Positions 1-9,434 of a stretch of DNA of 64,000 bases are shown piece by piece. The notes beneath the pieces are model-generated. The model searched no databases. It was not told the DNA's origin and was given only the letters and a program-made list of their open reading frames with translations. Position 1 is the first letter of the stretch; every line of letters starts with the position of its first letter. The position numbers were made by a program, and so were the translations under genes. The DNA comes from JAGOCV01 sp049445855 (lineage in GTDB: Bacteria > Pseudomonadota > Gammaproteobacteria > Burkholderiales > Burkholderiaceae_C), in contig NZ_JBMSDV010000004.1 in NCBI RefSeq assembly GCF_049445855.1, forward strand, positions 124,001 to 188,000. The letters run 5' to 3'.

Positions 1-2
1 GT

Positions 3-1481
3 CATCTGCTGCGCGACCCTTCGAAGGTTCTCCGGCAGACACCTGCGGTGACGCATCGCACGGGCGTGCTCATCGCCGGCGGTGGTGTGGCGGGACTCGC
101 GGCGGCGCGTGCCCTGCGCCAACGTGGACAGGAAGACTTCGCCATCTTCGAGCTGGAAGATACGGCGGGCGGCAACAGCCGCGCCGCACGCGTCGGCGGC
201 CTGCCCTGTCCCCTGGGCGCGCATTACCTGCCAGTGCCCGGCGACGACGCGCGCGAGGTGCAGGACCTGCTGGAAGAACTCGGCGTGCGCCAGCGCGTGG
301 GCGGGCGCTGGACTTACGACGAGCGCATGCTCTGCCACAGCCCGCAGGAGCGTTTGTACTTTGAAGGCGAATGGCAGGAAGGCCTGTTGCCGGTGCAAGG
401 CGTCAGCGACGCCACGCTCGCGCAATACCGCTTGTTCGCGGCCAGGGTGCGCGACGTGCAACGCAGCGCGCGCTTCACTGTGCCCGCCTTGCGCGTGCCG
501 TTCACGCCTGCACATGCCGCGCTCGCCAGCCAGACATTCGTGGCATGGCTCGATGCGCAGGGCGTGCACGACACGCATCTGCGCTGGTACCTCGACTACT
601 GCTGCCGCGACGATTTCGGCGCGGGCATCGGCGTGGTCTCCGCCTGGGCCGGGCTGCACTACTTTGCCAGCCGCCATGGCTTCCATGCGCCGGGCGATGC
701 CGCTGATTTGCTGCATGCACACGACTCTGGCGAAAGCGCCGTGCTCACCTGGCCCGAGGGCAACGGCTGGCTCACGCAGCAGATGGCGCGACCGATCGGC
801 GAGCGCATCAAGCCTGCGCGCACGGTCTTGCGCATCGCAGCAAGCCGGCATGGTGTGGAGGTCGATGCGTTCGACCACGCCGCGCAGCGCATCGAGCGCT
901 GGCAGGCTGCGCGCTGCATCGTCGCGTTGCCGCTGCACGTCGCGGCACGCGTGGTGGAGAACGCGCCGCAAACGCTGCGCGACGCAAACGCCGCCACGCC
1001 GCACGCGTCGTGGCTCGTCGCAAACCTGCTGCTGCGCGAGCCGCTGCGCGACCGGCCCGGCGCACCGCCGAGCTGGGACAACGTGCTCTACGGCTCGGCC
1101 GGTCTCGGCTATGTCGATGCGCGCCACCAGTCGCTCGACCCGCGTCCCGGCCCGACGGTGCTGACCTGGTACCGCGCACTCGGCATCGCACCCGAGCTGC
1201 GGCGCGAACTGCTCATGAAGCCGTTCGAGGCCTGGCGCGACGAAATCATGGCGGAGCTGTCGGTCGTGCACCCCGACATCGCGGCCAAGGCCGCACGCAT
1301 GGAGATCACGCGCTACGGCCACGCGATGGCCACGCCGGTGCCGCACCCGAGGCCGTGGCAGGCACCCGCCGTCGTGCGCGCGGACCGGCTGCTGTTCGCG
1401 CACAGCGACTGGTCGGGCTATTCGATCTTCGAGGAAGCGTTCACGCGCGGACATCTGGCCGGCGCGGCAGTGGCTGCATGA
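3..1481 (+). CDS. FAD-dependent amine-oxidase-like oxidoreductase, 5' end beyond window
   Basis: This is a flavin-dependent oxidoreductase of the NAD(P)-binding Rossmann/amine-oxidase type; the substrate is not known. A dinucleotide-binding motif (VLIAGGGVAGLAAARALR) follows the GTG at 48, then FELEDTAGGNSR, the usual second strand of the FAD fold. The C-terminal part carries the FAD-contacting region around RLLFAHSDWSGYSIFEEAF. The reading frame stays open to the first base of the window, and the residues before the GTG (HLLRDPSKV) read like protein. The true start therefore probably lies upstream, perhaps with an N-terminal export signal. The visible part is about 490 residues. The next gene begins about 100 bases later on the same strand. 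FAD binding is well supported; the reaction is not. Confidence 0.75.
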   Translation, partial: HLLRDPSKVLRQTPAVTHRTGVLIAGGGVAGLAAARALRQRGQEDFAIFELEDTAGGNSRAARVGGLPCPLGAHYLPVPGDDAREVQDLLEELGVRQRVGGRWTYDERMLCHSPQERLYFEGEWQEGLLPVQGVSDATLAQYRLFAARVRDVQRSARFTVPALRVPFTPAHAALASQTFVAWLDAQGVHDTHLRWYLDYCCRDDFGAGIGVVSAWAGLHYFASRHGFHAPGDAADLLHAHDSGESAVLTWPEGNGWLTQQMARPIGERIKPARTVLRIAASRHGVEVDAFDHAAQRIERWQAARCIVALPLHVAARVVENAPQTLRDANAATPHASWLVANLLLREPLRDRPGAPPSWDNVLYGSAGLGYVDARHQSLDPRPGPTVLTWYRALGIAPELRRELLMKPFEAWRDEIMAELSVVHPDIAAKAARMEITRYGHAMATPVPHPRPWQAPAVVRADRLLFAHSDWSGYSIFEEAFTRGHLAGAAVAA

Positions 1482-1578
1482 CCCGCTGACACGCCGTTGT
1501 CACCGTCCGTTCATGCGCACGTCATCTGCGGTGGGCATCGTGCGGGTCTTCGTTCCCATCCACAAAGACTCACTCATC

Positions 1579-2955
1579 ATGAATCGACACGCCCTCGCGG
1601 CGGTGGCATTCGCCGCCGCCACGCTCTGCTCGTTCAACGCCGCCGCACAGAACGCCTACCCGGCCACGCTCGCCGGTCACGCGCTGCTGCCCGCGCAGAC
1701 CATGATCCCCGCACCCAAGGACGCGCCGGCCGACCTGCAGGTCAGCGGCAAGTTCACCACCGGCAAGCTGGTCGAGAAGATCGGCAGCGTCGAAGGCTTT
1801 TCGGGCGGGCGCCCCACCGGCATGTCGCTGCCGTTCAAGGGCCAGCCGATCCAGGGCCACTCCGGCATCAAGAAAATGCCCGACGGCACGTTCTGGATCC
1901 TCACCGACAACGGCGCCGGCTCCAAGGCCAACTCGCCCGACTTCGCGCTCTACCTGAACCACTACAAGGTGGATTTCAAGAGCGGCAAGTTCACGCGCCT
2001 GAAGACCGTGTTCCTGCACGACCCCGACAAGAAGGTGCCCTTCCGCGTGGTGCATGAAGGCACGAAGAAGCGCTACCTCACCGGCTCGGATTTCGACCTC
2101 GAAAGCTTCCAGTTCGCCGGCGGCTCCATCTGGATCGGCGAAGAATTCGGCCCCTACCTCATCAAGGCCGACATGAACGGCAAGGTGCAGGCCGTGTTCG
2201 AGACGCAGGTCGATGGCAAGGTCGTGCGCTCGCCCGATCATCCGGCGGTGACCACGCCCGGCGCGCCAGGCGGTGAAGTGAAGTTCCAGGTCCGCCGCTC
2301 CAAGGGCTATGAAGGCATGGCGGCGTCAAAAGACGGCAGCAAGCTGTATGCGCTGCTCGAAGGCGCGCTGTACGACGAAGCGGCCAAGGCCGCAGAAGCC
2401 ATCGACGGCAAGCAATACCTGCGCGTGCTCGAGTTCGACGTGAAGTCCGAACAATGGACCGGCCGCCACTGGAAGTACGTGATGGAAGCCAACCACCACG
2501 CCATCGGCGACTTCAACATCGTGATTGACGACAAGAATCCGAATGACACGAGCGTCATGGGCCTCATCATCGAACGCGACAACGGCGAAGGCACGGCCGC
2601 GAAGGCTTGCCCGGAAGGCCAGAAGCGCACCGACTGCTTCCATGATCTCGCCAAGTTCAAGCGCATCTACAAGGTCGAGATGACCGACGCCAACGTGAAC
2701 GGCCCGCTGCGCAAGATCGGCTACATCGACCTGATGAACATCCAGGACCCGGACAAGCTCGCGAAGAAGCCGCTGGACAACGGCGTGCTCACCTTCCCGT
2801 TCTTCACCATCGAGAACGTCGACGTCGTGGACGCCACGCACATCGTCGTCGGCAACGACAACAACCTGCCGTTCTCCTCCAGCCGCGATCCGAACAAGGC
2901 GGACGACAACGAACTCATCCTGCTCGAAGTGGGTGACTTCCTGCGCGCACGCTGA
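1579..2955 (+). CDS. Exported esterase-like phytase-family protein
   Basis: This is a secreted protein of the esterase-like activity of phytase family, a beta-propeller-like fold in which substrates are mostly unassigned. The ATG at 1579 is chosen because it opens a classic signal peptide (MNRHALAAVAFAAATLCSF, cleavage after NAAA/Q). An upstream in-frame ATG at 1513 would put 22 unrelated residues before it. The mature part has propeller-like segments such as TFWILTDNGAGSK, SIWIGEEFGPYLIKAD and a closing VVGNDNNLPFSSSRDPNKAD, the pattern usual in this family. Length is 458 residues, typical. It is followed by a strong bidirectional terminator shared with the convergent pepP gene. The family call is firm; the substrate is unknown. 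Confidence 0.8.
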   Translation: MNRHALAAVAFAAATLCSFNAAAQNAYPATLAGHALLPAQTMIPAPKDAPADLQVSGKFTTGKLVEKIGSVEGFSGGRPTGMSLPFKGQPIQGHSGIKKMPDGTFWILTDNGAGSKANSPDFALYLNHYKVDFKSGKFTRLKTVFLHDPDKKVPFRVVHEGTKKRYLTGSDFDLESFQFAGGSIWIGEEFGPYLIKADMNGKVQAVFETQVDGKVVRSPDHPAVTTPGAPGGEVKFQVRRSKGYEGMAASKDGSKLYALLEGALYDEAAKAAEAIDGKQYLRVLEFDVKSEQWTGRHWKYVMEANHHAIGDFNIVIDDKNPNDTSVMGLIIERDNGEGTAAKACPEGQKRTDCFHDLAKFKRIYKVEMTDANVNGPLRKIGYIDLMNIQDPDKLAKKPLDNGVLTFPFFTIENVDVVDATHIVVGNDNNLPFSSSRDPNKADDNELILLEVGDFLRAR

Positions 2956-2973
2956 TCTCCGGGGCGCACAGTA

Positions 2974-2999
2974 AAAAGGCCGGCGTATGCCGGCCTTTT
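2974..2999. terminator. Bidirectional intrinsic terminator
   Basis: A perfect 11-bp stem with a 4-base loop (gtat) carries an A-run on the left and a T-run on the right, so it can stop transcription in both directions. It sits between the convergent phytase-like gene and pepP and fits the 3' ends of both. Confidence 0.9.
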
Positions 3000-3018
3000 C
3001 GTTGACGGCGCGACAAGC

Positions 3019-4452
3019 TCAGGCCATCAACGCCTCGATCTCCGCCGCCTTCACCGGCACGCCGCGCGTGATGAGTTCGCAGCCGGTCTCTGTGACGAGC
3101 GCATCGTCCTCGATGCGGATGCCGATGTTGTGGAACTTCTCGGGCACGCCGGGCGCGGGGCGCACGTAGATGCCGGGCTCGATGGTGAGGACCATGCCGG
3201 GCTTCAAGACGCGGCTGGGCCGGTCGCGGATGATTTCGTTGGAGAGCGGGTCGCGGCGTTCACTCACGGTGCCCATCTCGCTGGGTTCGATGTAGCTGCC
3301 GCAGTCGTGCACGTCCATGCCGAGCCAGTGGCCGGTGCGGTGCATGTAGAACTGGAAGTAGGCGCGCTTCTCGATCACATCGTCCACGGTGCCGACCTTC
3401 TTCTTGTCGAGCAGGCCGACGTCGAGCATGCCTTGCGCGAGCACGCGCACGGTGGCGTCGTGCGGGTCGACGAAGCGCGCGCCGGGCTTCGTGGCGGCGA
3501 CGGCGGCGTCCTGGCTGGCGAGCACCAGGTCGTACAGCTCGCGTTGCGGGCCGCTGAACTTCCCGCTGGCGGGGAAGGTACGGGTGATGTCGCTGGCGTA
3601 GCCGTCGAGTTCACAGCCGGCATCGATGAGCACCAGGTCGCCCTTCTTCACCTGCGCGTCGGCGGCGCGGTAGTGCAGCACGCACGCGTTCGCGCCGGTG
3701 GCGACGATGGACGGGTACGCCGGGTATTGCGAGCCCCACATGCGGAATTCGTGCGACAGCTCGGCGTCGAGCGTGAATTCGCGCACGTCCTTGCCGGCGC
3801 GGATCATCTGCGAACAGGTCTGCATCGCACGCACGTGCGCCTGTGCGCTGATCTGCGCGGCGCGGCGCATGATGCCCTGCTCGTGCAGGTCCTTGATGAG
3901 GCGCATTTCGTCGAGCAGCGAGCACAGGTCGCGCTGCTGGTCCGCGCACACCGCGCCGAAGCGCACGCGCGCGCGCACCTTGGACAGCCAGCTGTCGATG
4001 CGCGTCTCCAGCCCTTCATGCGTGGCGAACGGATACCAGACGACGGTGCGGTTCTCCAGCAGCTTGGGCATCTTCGCGTCGAGCTCGGTCACGGGCGACG
4101 CGGCGTCCACGCCGAGCGCGGCAGGCGCGGCCTCGGGGCCGAGGCGGTAGCCGTCCCAGATCTCTCGCTCCAGGTCCTTGGGTGGGCAGAACAGCGCCGA
4201 CAAACCTTCGCCCGTGATCACGAGCCACGAATTGGGCTCGGTGAAACCGGTCAGGTAATAGAAGTAGCTGTCGTGCCGGTACAGGAAGTCGCTGTCGCGG
4301 TTGCGCGGACGCTCGGGCGCGGTGGGGATGATGGCGATGCCGGTGGTGCCGAGCTTGGCGGCCAGGCGTGCGCGGCGGCGCGAGTAGACGGCCTTGTTGG
4401 CGATGGCGGTGGCAGCGGATGCGGCGGGAGCGGCGGGAGCGGTGGCGTTCAT
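3019..4452 (-). CDS. pepP: Xaa-Pro aminopeptidase (aminopeptidase P)
   Basis: This is a cytoplasmic metallopeptidase that removes the N-terminal residue when proline is second. The aminopeptidase P N-terminal domain covers about residues 20-170 and the pita-bread M24 peptidase domain about 195-470. All five metal ligands are visible: D277 (LIDAGCEL), D288 (YASDITRTF), H375 (HRTGHWLGMD), E425 (TIEPGIYV) and E448 (IRIEDDAL). Length is 477 residues; the start is followed by an Ala/Thr-rich leader of about 20 residues that may be unstructured. It lies 16 bases downstream of murU on the same strand, so it is probably cotranscribed with speD and murU. Confidence 0.93.
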   Translation of the reverse strand: MNATAPAAPAASAATAIANKAVYSRRRARLAAKLGTTGIAIIPTAPERPRNRDSDFLYRHDSYFYYLTGFTEPNSWLVITGEGLSALFCPPKDLEREIWDGYRLGPEAAPAALGVDAASPVTELDAKMPKLLENRTVVWYPFATHEGLETRIDSWLSKVRARVRFGAVCADQQRDLCSLLDEMRLIKDLHEQGIMRRAAQISAQAHVRAMQTCSQMIRAGKDVREFTLDAELSHEFRMWGSQYPAYPSIVATGANACVLHYRAADAQVKKGDLVLIDAGCELDGYASDITRTFPASGKFSGPQRELYDLVLASQDAAVAATKPGARFVDPHDATVRVLAQGMLDVGLLDKKKVGTVDDVIEKRAYFQFYMHRTGHWLGMDVHDCGSYIEPSEMGTVSERRDPLSNEIIRDRPSRVLKPGMVLTIEPGIYVRPAPGVPEKFHNIGIRIEDDALVTETGCELITRGVPVKAAEIEALMA

Positions 4453-4468
4453 GGTCGGGTCAGCGTGG

Positions 4469-5233
4469 TTACGTCTGCGATGAATTCAATTCTTCCAGCC
4501 GGGCCGGCGTGCCCACATCAGTCCAGGCGCCGGTGTACAGCTCGGCGGAGATGTCCCCATTGTCCATGCCTGCGCGCAAAACGGGGGCCAGCTTTCCATG
4601 TATTCCCTGCGGGTTTCCCGGGGCAATGCCGGTGCGCGCCTCGGTGAAAAGCGCGGCGCGGAACAGGCCGATCGTGGAATAGGTGTAACGCGGGCCCGTT
4701 GCACCGGCCGGCAGGTTGAGCGCCCGCCCGTCGGCCGACAGCCCGAAATCGCCGTTCGGGTTGTGCGGCGGGTTCGGCACCAGCCAGAGGTGCGCGAGAC
4801 GCCCGCTCGCGGCGAAGCGCGCCACGGCATCCTGCGTAAAACGGAAGCCGGGTGTGTAGACATCGCCCGCCATGACCCAGAAGACATCGCTGACCTCACC
4901 CAGCCACGGCAGCGCGCGCACGATGCCGCCCGACGTTTCCAGCGCACCGCCGAAATCGCGCCCCTCATGCGAATAGCGGATGTGCAGCGGCCGCACGTTG
5001 CCACCAGGCCAGTGCTCGCCGAAGCGTTCTGGAATCTGCTCGCCGAGCCAGGCGGTGTTGATCACCACGTCGTGGAAGCCACCCGTCTCCAGTGCTTCCA
5101 GATGCCACTGGATGAGCGGCTTGCCGCGCACATGCAGCAGCGGCTTGGGATGCACGTCGGTCAGCGGGCGCATGCGTTCGCCGCGTCCGGCGGCCAGGAT
5201 CAGTGCCGCCGCATTTGTCGTCGGCGCCGTCAT
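4469..5233 (-). CDS. murU: Nucleotidyltransferase, MurU-like (MurNAc-1-phosphate uridylyltransferase)
   Basis: This is a sugar-phosphate nucleotidyltransferase. The best match is MurU, which makes UDP-MurNAc from MurNAc-alpha-1-phosphate in cell-wall recycling. The N-terminus has the pyrophosphorylase signature LILAAGRGERMRPLTDVHPK followed by KPLIQWHLEAL, and a VMAGDVYTPG segment supplies the metal-binding Asp. Length is 254 residues, slightly above typical MurU. Its start codon overlaps the speD-like stop as ATGA, and pepP follows after 16 bases. A different NDP-sugar synthesis role is possible, since no other recycling gene (such as anmK or amgK) is adjacent in the window. Confidence 0.78.
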   Translation of the reverse strand: MTAPTTNAAALILAAGRGERMRPLTDVHPKPLLHVRGKPLIQWHLEALETGGFHDVVINTAWLGEQIPERFGEHWPGGNVRPLHIRYSHEGRDFGGALETSGGIVRALPWLGEVSDVFWVMAGDVYTPGFRFTQDAVARFAASGRLAHLWLVPNPPHNPNGDFGLSADGRALNLPAGATGPRYTYSTIGLFRAALFTEARTGIAPGNPQGIHGKLAPVLRAGMDNGDISAELYTGAWTDVGTPARLEELNSSQT

Positions 5234-5625
5234 GGTGACGCCGCTGCCAGACCGATGGCGCCCCGTTCGATGGCTCGGCGCTCCACCTGAGCCGCGTCGA
5301 ACAGCGCGAGCAGCGAGGCCATCAGCGCCTCGGCGCGCACCGAGTGGTCCGCGCCGTAGTTGCAGACGTACACATCCAGCGTGGCCGCGCCGATCTCGGG
5401 CCAGGTGTGCACGCAGAGGTGGCTCTCGGCGAGCAGGACCGTGGCGGTCACCCCGCCGGGTCCGCTGTCGCTGGCCGGGAAGGTGTGCGCCAGCTTCGCG
5501 ACAGCGCTAAGCCCGGCCTGCATCACGGCGGCTTCGCAGCGTTCGGCCAGGCGGTCGGCATCGGTCAGCCAGAGCGGGTCACAACGACAGCCCATCAGGT
5601 CGGCGGTGAGGTGGAGGCCATGCAT
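5230..5625 (-). CDS. speD: S-adenosylmethionine decarboxylase proenzyme, bacterial small type
   Basis: This is a pyruvoyl enzyme precursor that decarboxylates S-adenosylmethionine to supply aminopropyl groups for spermidine. The protein has 131 residues. It contains ESHLCVHTWPE, in which self-cleavage before S68 would make the pyruvoyl group. H73 and C88 (YVCNY) match the processing and proton-donor residues of the Thermotoga-type enzyme with a constant offset of five. The ATG at 5625 is chosen because the protein then starts MHGLHLTADL, as in the family; the longer open frame upstream is low-complexity and unlike coding sequence. It overlaps murU by four bases. A spermidine synthase gene is not present in the window. 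Confidence 0.85.
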   Translation of the reverse strand: MHGLHLTADLMGCRCDPLWLTDADRLAERCEAAVMQAGLSAVAKLAHTFPASDSGPGGVTATVLLAESHLCVHTWPEIGAATLDVYVCNYGADHSVRAEALMASLLALFDAAQVERRAIERGAIGLAAASP

Positions 5626-5813
5626 GCTCCGCACTGTAGTGCATGCCGGCGGCAGCGCCAGTGGCGGCGGCGGACCGGGGACGCCATCCCGCCGCGGCCC
5701 CGCCCCGCCTGCCCGCAGGGCGGATGGCCGCCCGGTAAAATGCCGGGTTTCCCCGCTGCGGCGTCTGCCGGAGCGGGCACCCACCTCCAGAACTCTCCGA
5801 AAGCCGCTTCCCG

Positions 5814-7844
5814 ATGGCCAACACCCAAGCAATGGCGAACGCAATCCGCGCGCTCGCGATGGACGCCGTACAACAAGCCAACTCCGGCCACCCCGGCGCC
5901 CCGATGGGCATGGCCGACATGGCCGTCGCGCTGTGGAGCCGTCACCTGAGCCACAACCCGGCCAACCCGCAATGGGCCAACCGCGACCGCTTCGTGCTCT
6001 CCAACGGCCACGGCTCGATGCTGATCTACGCACTGCTGCACCTGACCGGCTACAAGCTGCCTATCGGCGAGCTGAAGAACTTCCGCCAGCTGCACAGCAA
6101 GACGGCCGGTCACCCCGAAGTGGGCATCACCCCCGGCGTCGAAACCACCACCGGTCCGCTGGGCCAGGGCATCACCAACGCGGTGGGCATGGCACTGGCC
6201 GAGAAGCTGCTGGCCGCCGAGTTCAACCGTGACGGCCACGCCATCGTCGACCACCACACCTATGTGTTCATGGGCGACGGCTGCCTGATGGAAGGGATCA
6301 GCCATGAAGCCGTGGCGCTGGCCGGTGCGTGGAAGCTCAACAAGCTCGTCGCGCTGTACGACGACAACGGCATTTCCATCGACGGGCAGGTCACGCCCTG
6401 GTTCATCGACAACACCGCGCAGCGCTTCACCGCCTGCGGCTGGAACGTCATCGGCCCCGTCGATGGCCACGACGTCGACGCCGTGGACCGCGCCATCGCC
6501 GACGCGAAGAACAGCGTGGACAAGCCCACGCTCGTGATCTGCAAGACGCACATCGGCAAAGGCAGCCCCAACCGCGCCAACACCGCCAAGGCCCACGGCG
6601 AGCCGCTGGGTGCCGACGAGATCAGGCTCACCCGCGAAGCGCTGGGCTGGAGCCACGCGCCGTTCGAAGTGCCGAAGGCCGTGTACGACGACTGGAGCGC
6701 CAAGGCCAAGGGCGCCGAGAGCGAGAAGTCGTGGGACGCGAAGTTCGCCGCCTACAAGACCGCCTTTCCCGAACTGGCACGCGAATTCACCCGCCGCATG
6801 AAGGGCGACCTGCCGAAGAACTTCTCGCAAGTGGCGGTGGACACCGTCATCGGCGCGCACACCAAGGCCGAGACCGTCGCATCGCGCAAGGCTTCGCAGC
6901 TCGCGCTCGAAGCATTCACCGCTGCGCTGCCCGAAATGCTGGGCGGCAGCGCCGACCTGACCGGCTCCAACCTCACCAACACCAAGAGCACGCCCAACCT
7001 TCGCTTCGACCAGGCGGGCGATGTGGTGCGCAACGCCGAGGGGCAAACCGGTCGCCACATCAACTACGGCGTGCGCGAATTCGGCATGGCCGCCATCATG
7101 AACGGCGTGGCGCTGCACGGCGGCTACATTCCCTACGGCGGCACCTTCCTCACGTTCAGCGACTACAGCCGCAACGCCATCCGCATGGCTGCGCTGATGA
7201 AGCAGCGCGTGGTGCACGTGTTCACGCACGACTCCATCGGCCTCGGCGAAGACGGCCCGACGCACCAGTCCATCGAGCACGCGGCCAGCCTGCGCCTGAT
7301 CCCCGGCCTCGAAGTCTGGCGTCCGGCCGACACGGCTGAAACGGCGGTGGCCTGGGCCGTCGCGCTCGAGCACCGCAACAAGCCGACCGCGCTGCTGCTG
7401 TCGCGCCAGAACCTGCCCTACCTGCCCAAGAAGGACCTCGGCGACATCAGCCGTGGCGCCTACGTGCTGGCCGAGCCCGCCGAAGTGGGCCTGTCGAAGA
7501 AGGCGCAGGCCGTGATCATCGCCACCGGCTCGGAAGTGCATCTGGCGCTCAAGGCGCAGGCGCTGCTGGCCGAACGCAAGATCGCCGTGCGCGTGGTCTC
7601 CATGCCCAGCACGACCGCGTTCGACCGCCAGGACGTCGCCTACAAGAACGCCGTGCTGCCCCAGGGCCTGCCGCGCATCGCCGTGGAAATGGGCGTCACC
7701 GACGGCTGGTGGAAGTACGGCTGCGCCGCCGTCGTCGGCATCGACACCTACGGCGAATCGGCCCCGGCCCCGGTGCTGTTCAAGCACTTCGGCTTCACGC
7801 CCGAGAACGTGGCCGACACGGTGCAGGCCGCCCTGCGCAAGTGA
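5814..7844 (+). CDS. tkt: Transketolase
   Basis: This thiamine-diphosphate enzyme moves two-carbon units between ketose and aldose phosphates in the pentose phosphate pathway or Calvin cycle. Length is 676 residues, as usual. Visible features are GHPGAPMGMADM near the N-terminus, the ThDP motif MGDGCLMEGISHEA with NGISIDG closing it, the pyrimidine-domain VREFGMAAIMNG containing the catalytic Glu, and SIGLGEDGPTHQSIEH with the phosphate-binding His. The gene is followed after 43 bases by gap, which has its own good ribosome site (aggaga). Upstream, a TAAAAT hexamer at 5736-5741 is a plausible -10 box, with no clear -35. Confidence 0.97.
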   Translation: MANTQAMANAIRALAMDAVQQANSGHPGAPMGMADMAVALWSRHLSHNPANPQWANRDRFVLSNGHGSMLIYALLHLTGYKLPIGELKNFRQLHSKTAGHPEVGITPGVETTTGPLGQGITNAVGMALAEKLLAAEFNRDGHAIVDHHTYVFMGDGCLMEGISHEAVALAGAWKLNKLVALYDDNGISIDGQVTPWFIDNTAQRFTACGWNVIGPVDGHDVDAVDRAIADAKNSVDKPTLVICKTHIGKGSPNRANTAKAHGEPLGADEIRLTREALGWSHAPFEVPKAVYDDWSAKAKGAESEKSWDAKFAAYKTAFPELAREFTRRMKGDLPKNFSQVAVDTVIGAHTKAETVASRKASQLALEAFTAALPEMLGGSADLTGSNLTNTKSTPNLRFDQAGDVVRNAEGQTGRHINYGVREFGMAAIMNGVALHGGYIPYGGTFLTFSDYSRNAIRMAALMKQRVVHVFTHDSIGLGEDGPTHQSIEHAASLRLIPGLEVWRPADTAETAVAWAVALEHRNKPTALLLSRQNLPYLPKKDLGDISRGAYVLAEPAEVGLSKKAQAVIIATGSEVHLALKAQALLAERKIAVRVVSMPSTTAFDRQDVAYKNAVLPQGLPRIAVEMGVTDGWWKYGCAAVVGIDTYGESAPAPVLFKHFGFTPENVADTVQAALRK

Positions 7845-7887
7845 ATCGCACGCATCCAGTTTTCAACAATCCCAGGAGATTTCTGCA

Positions 7888-8889
7888 ATGACCATCAAGA
7901 TCGGCATCAACGGTTTCGGACGTATCGGACGCATGGTGTTCCGCGCTGCGGTGAAGAACTTCAAGGACATCGAAGTCGTCGGCATCAACGACCTGCTGGA
8001 GCCCGATTACCTGGCCTACATGCTCCAGTACGACTCGGTGCATGGCCGCTTCGACGGCAGTATTGCCGTCGAAGGCAACACGCTGGTGGTCAACGGGAAG
8101 AAGATCCGCCTCACCGCCGTGAAGGACCCGGCCGAACTCAAGTGGGGCGAGGTCGGTGCCGACATCGTCATCGAATCGACCGGCCTCTTCCTCACCAAGG
8201 AAACCGCCGCCAAGCACATCGCTGCCGGCGCGAAAAAGGTCATCATGTCCGCTCCGTCGAAGGACGACACGCCGATGTTCGTGTTCGGCGTGAACGACGA
8301 CACCTACAAGGGCGAGGACATCATCTCCAACGCGTCCTGCACCACCAACTGCCTGGCTCCGCTGGCCAAGGTGCTGCATGACAAGTGGGGCATCAAGCGC
8401 GGCCTGATGACGACGGTGCACGCTGCCACTGCCACGCAGAAGACGGTGGACGGCCCGTCCAACAAGGACTGGCGCGGCGGCCGCGGCATCCTGGAAAACA
8501 TCATCCCCTCCAGCACCGGCGCTGCCAAGGCCGTGGGCGTGGTGATCCCCTCGCTCAACAAGAAGCTGACTGGCATGAGCTTCCGCGTGCCGACCTCCGA
8601 CGTGTCGGTGGTCGACCTGACGGCCGAGCTGGAGAAGCCTGCCACGTTTGACGAGATCAAGGCCGAGATGAAGGCTCAGTCCGAAGGCAAGCTCAAGGGC
8701 ATCCTGGGCTACACCGAAGACAAGGTCGTCGCGACGGACTTCCGCGGCGATGCACGCACCTCGATCTTCGACGCCGAAGCCAGCATCGCGCTGGACGGTA
8801 CGTTCATCAAGCTGGTGAGCTGGTACGACAATGAGTGGGGCTACTCGAACAAGTGCCTGGAGATGGTCCAGGTCGTGGCGAAGAAGTAA
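7888..8889 (+). CDS. gap: Glyceraldehyde-3-phosphate dehydrogenase, type I
   Basis: This NAD-dependent enzyme of glycolysis oxidises and phosphorylates glyceraldehyde 3-phosphate to 1,3-bisphosphoglycerate. The protein has 333 residues with the Rossmann motif INGFGRIGRMVFRA, the catalytic Cys in SNASCTTNCLAPLAKV, the catalytic His region TTVHAATATQKTVDG, and the closing SWYDNEWGYSNK. A strong Shine-Dalgarno sequence (aggagatttctgca before the ATG) and the short gap from tkt suggest a carbon-metabolism operon. It is followed by a strong hairpin terminator. Confidence 0.98.
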   Translation: MTIKIGINGFGRIGRMVFRAAVKNFKDIEVVGINDLLEPDYLAYMLQYDSVHGRFDGSIAVEGNTLVVNGKKIRLTAVKDPAELKWGEVGADIVIESTGLFLTKETAAKHIAAGAKKVIMSAPSKDDTPMFVFGVNDDTYKGEDIISNASCTTNCLAPLAKVLHDKWGIKRGLMTTVHAATATQKTVDGPSNKDWRGGRGILENIIPSSTGAAKAVGVVIPSLNKKLTGMSFRVPTSDVSVVDLTAELEKPATFDEIKAEMKAQSEGKLKGILGYTEDKVVATDFRGDARTSIFDAEASIALDGTFIKLVSWYDNEWGYSNKCLEMVQVVAKK

Positions 8890-8914
8890 TCGCCTCGCGG
8901 GGCACACCGCCAAC

Positions 8915-8942
8915 AAAAAGGGCGCCGGGAGGCGCCCTTTTT
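8915..8942. terminator. Bidirectional intrinsic terminator after gap
   Basis: A perfect 12-bp inverted repeat (A5 then gggcgcc, loop ggga, ggcgccc then T5) lies between the convergent gap and slyD-like genes. The T-run is on both strands' 3' side, so it can serve both. Confidence 0.92.
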
Positions 8943-8957
8943 CATGGTCACCACAGA

Positions 8958-9434
8958 TCAGTGGTGGTGTCCATGCTCGCCATGCACATGGCCGTGAGAG
9001 ATTTCCTCTTGCGATGCGGTGCGCACGTCCACCACCTTGAGCGTGAAGCGCAGCGCTTTGCCGGCCAGCGGATGGTTGCCGTCCAGATGCACTTCGGGGC
9101 CCTTGATCTTGACCACGTTGAACACGCGCGGTGAGCCGTCTTCGTTGCGGCCTTCGAGCTGGCCGCCAACCTTCACGCCGGGCGGGAATTCGCTTTTCGG
9201 GATCACGCGGATCAGGCTCTCGTCACGCTCGCCGAAGGCGTCTGCGGGTTCGAGCGCGAGCGTGGTCTGGAAGCCCTTCTCCTGGCCATCCAGCGCTTCC
9301 TCGATCTTGGGCAGCGTGTTTCCATAGCCGCCGTGCAGGTAGGCCATCGGTTCCTTCGTCTGTTCGATCAGCATGCCCTTGGCGTCAGCCACCTTGAATT
9401 GCAGGGTGACGACGGTGTCCTTGGTGATCTTCAT
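8958..9434 (-). CDS. slyD: FKBP-type peptidyl-prolyl isomerase, SlyD-like
   Basis: This is a cytoplasmic proline isomerase and chaperone with metal-binding ability. The protein has 158 residues. The FKBP core begins TVVTLQFKVADAKG and is interrupted by an insert-in-flap domain at about residues 70-125 (PADAFGERDESLIRVIPKSEF onward), the SlyD layout. The C-terminus is His-rich (HGHVHGEHGHHH), as in SlyD proteins that hand nickel to hydrogenase maturation; the tail here is short. The start overlaps the stop of the pirin gene by four bases, so the two are translationally coupled. Confidence 0.88.
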   Translation of the reverse strand: MKITKDTVVTLQFKVADAKGMLIEQTKEPMAYLHGGYGNTLPKIEEALDGQEKGFQTTLALEPADAFGERDESLIRVIPKSEFPPGVKVGGQLEGRNEDGSPRVFNVVKIKGPEVHLDGNHPLAGKALRFTLKVVDVRTASQEEISHGHVHGEHGHHH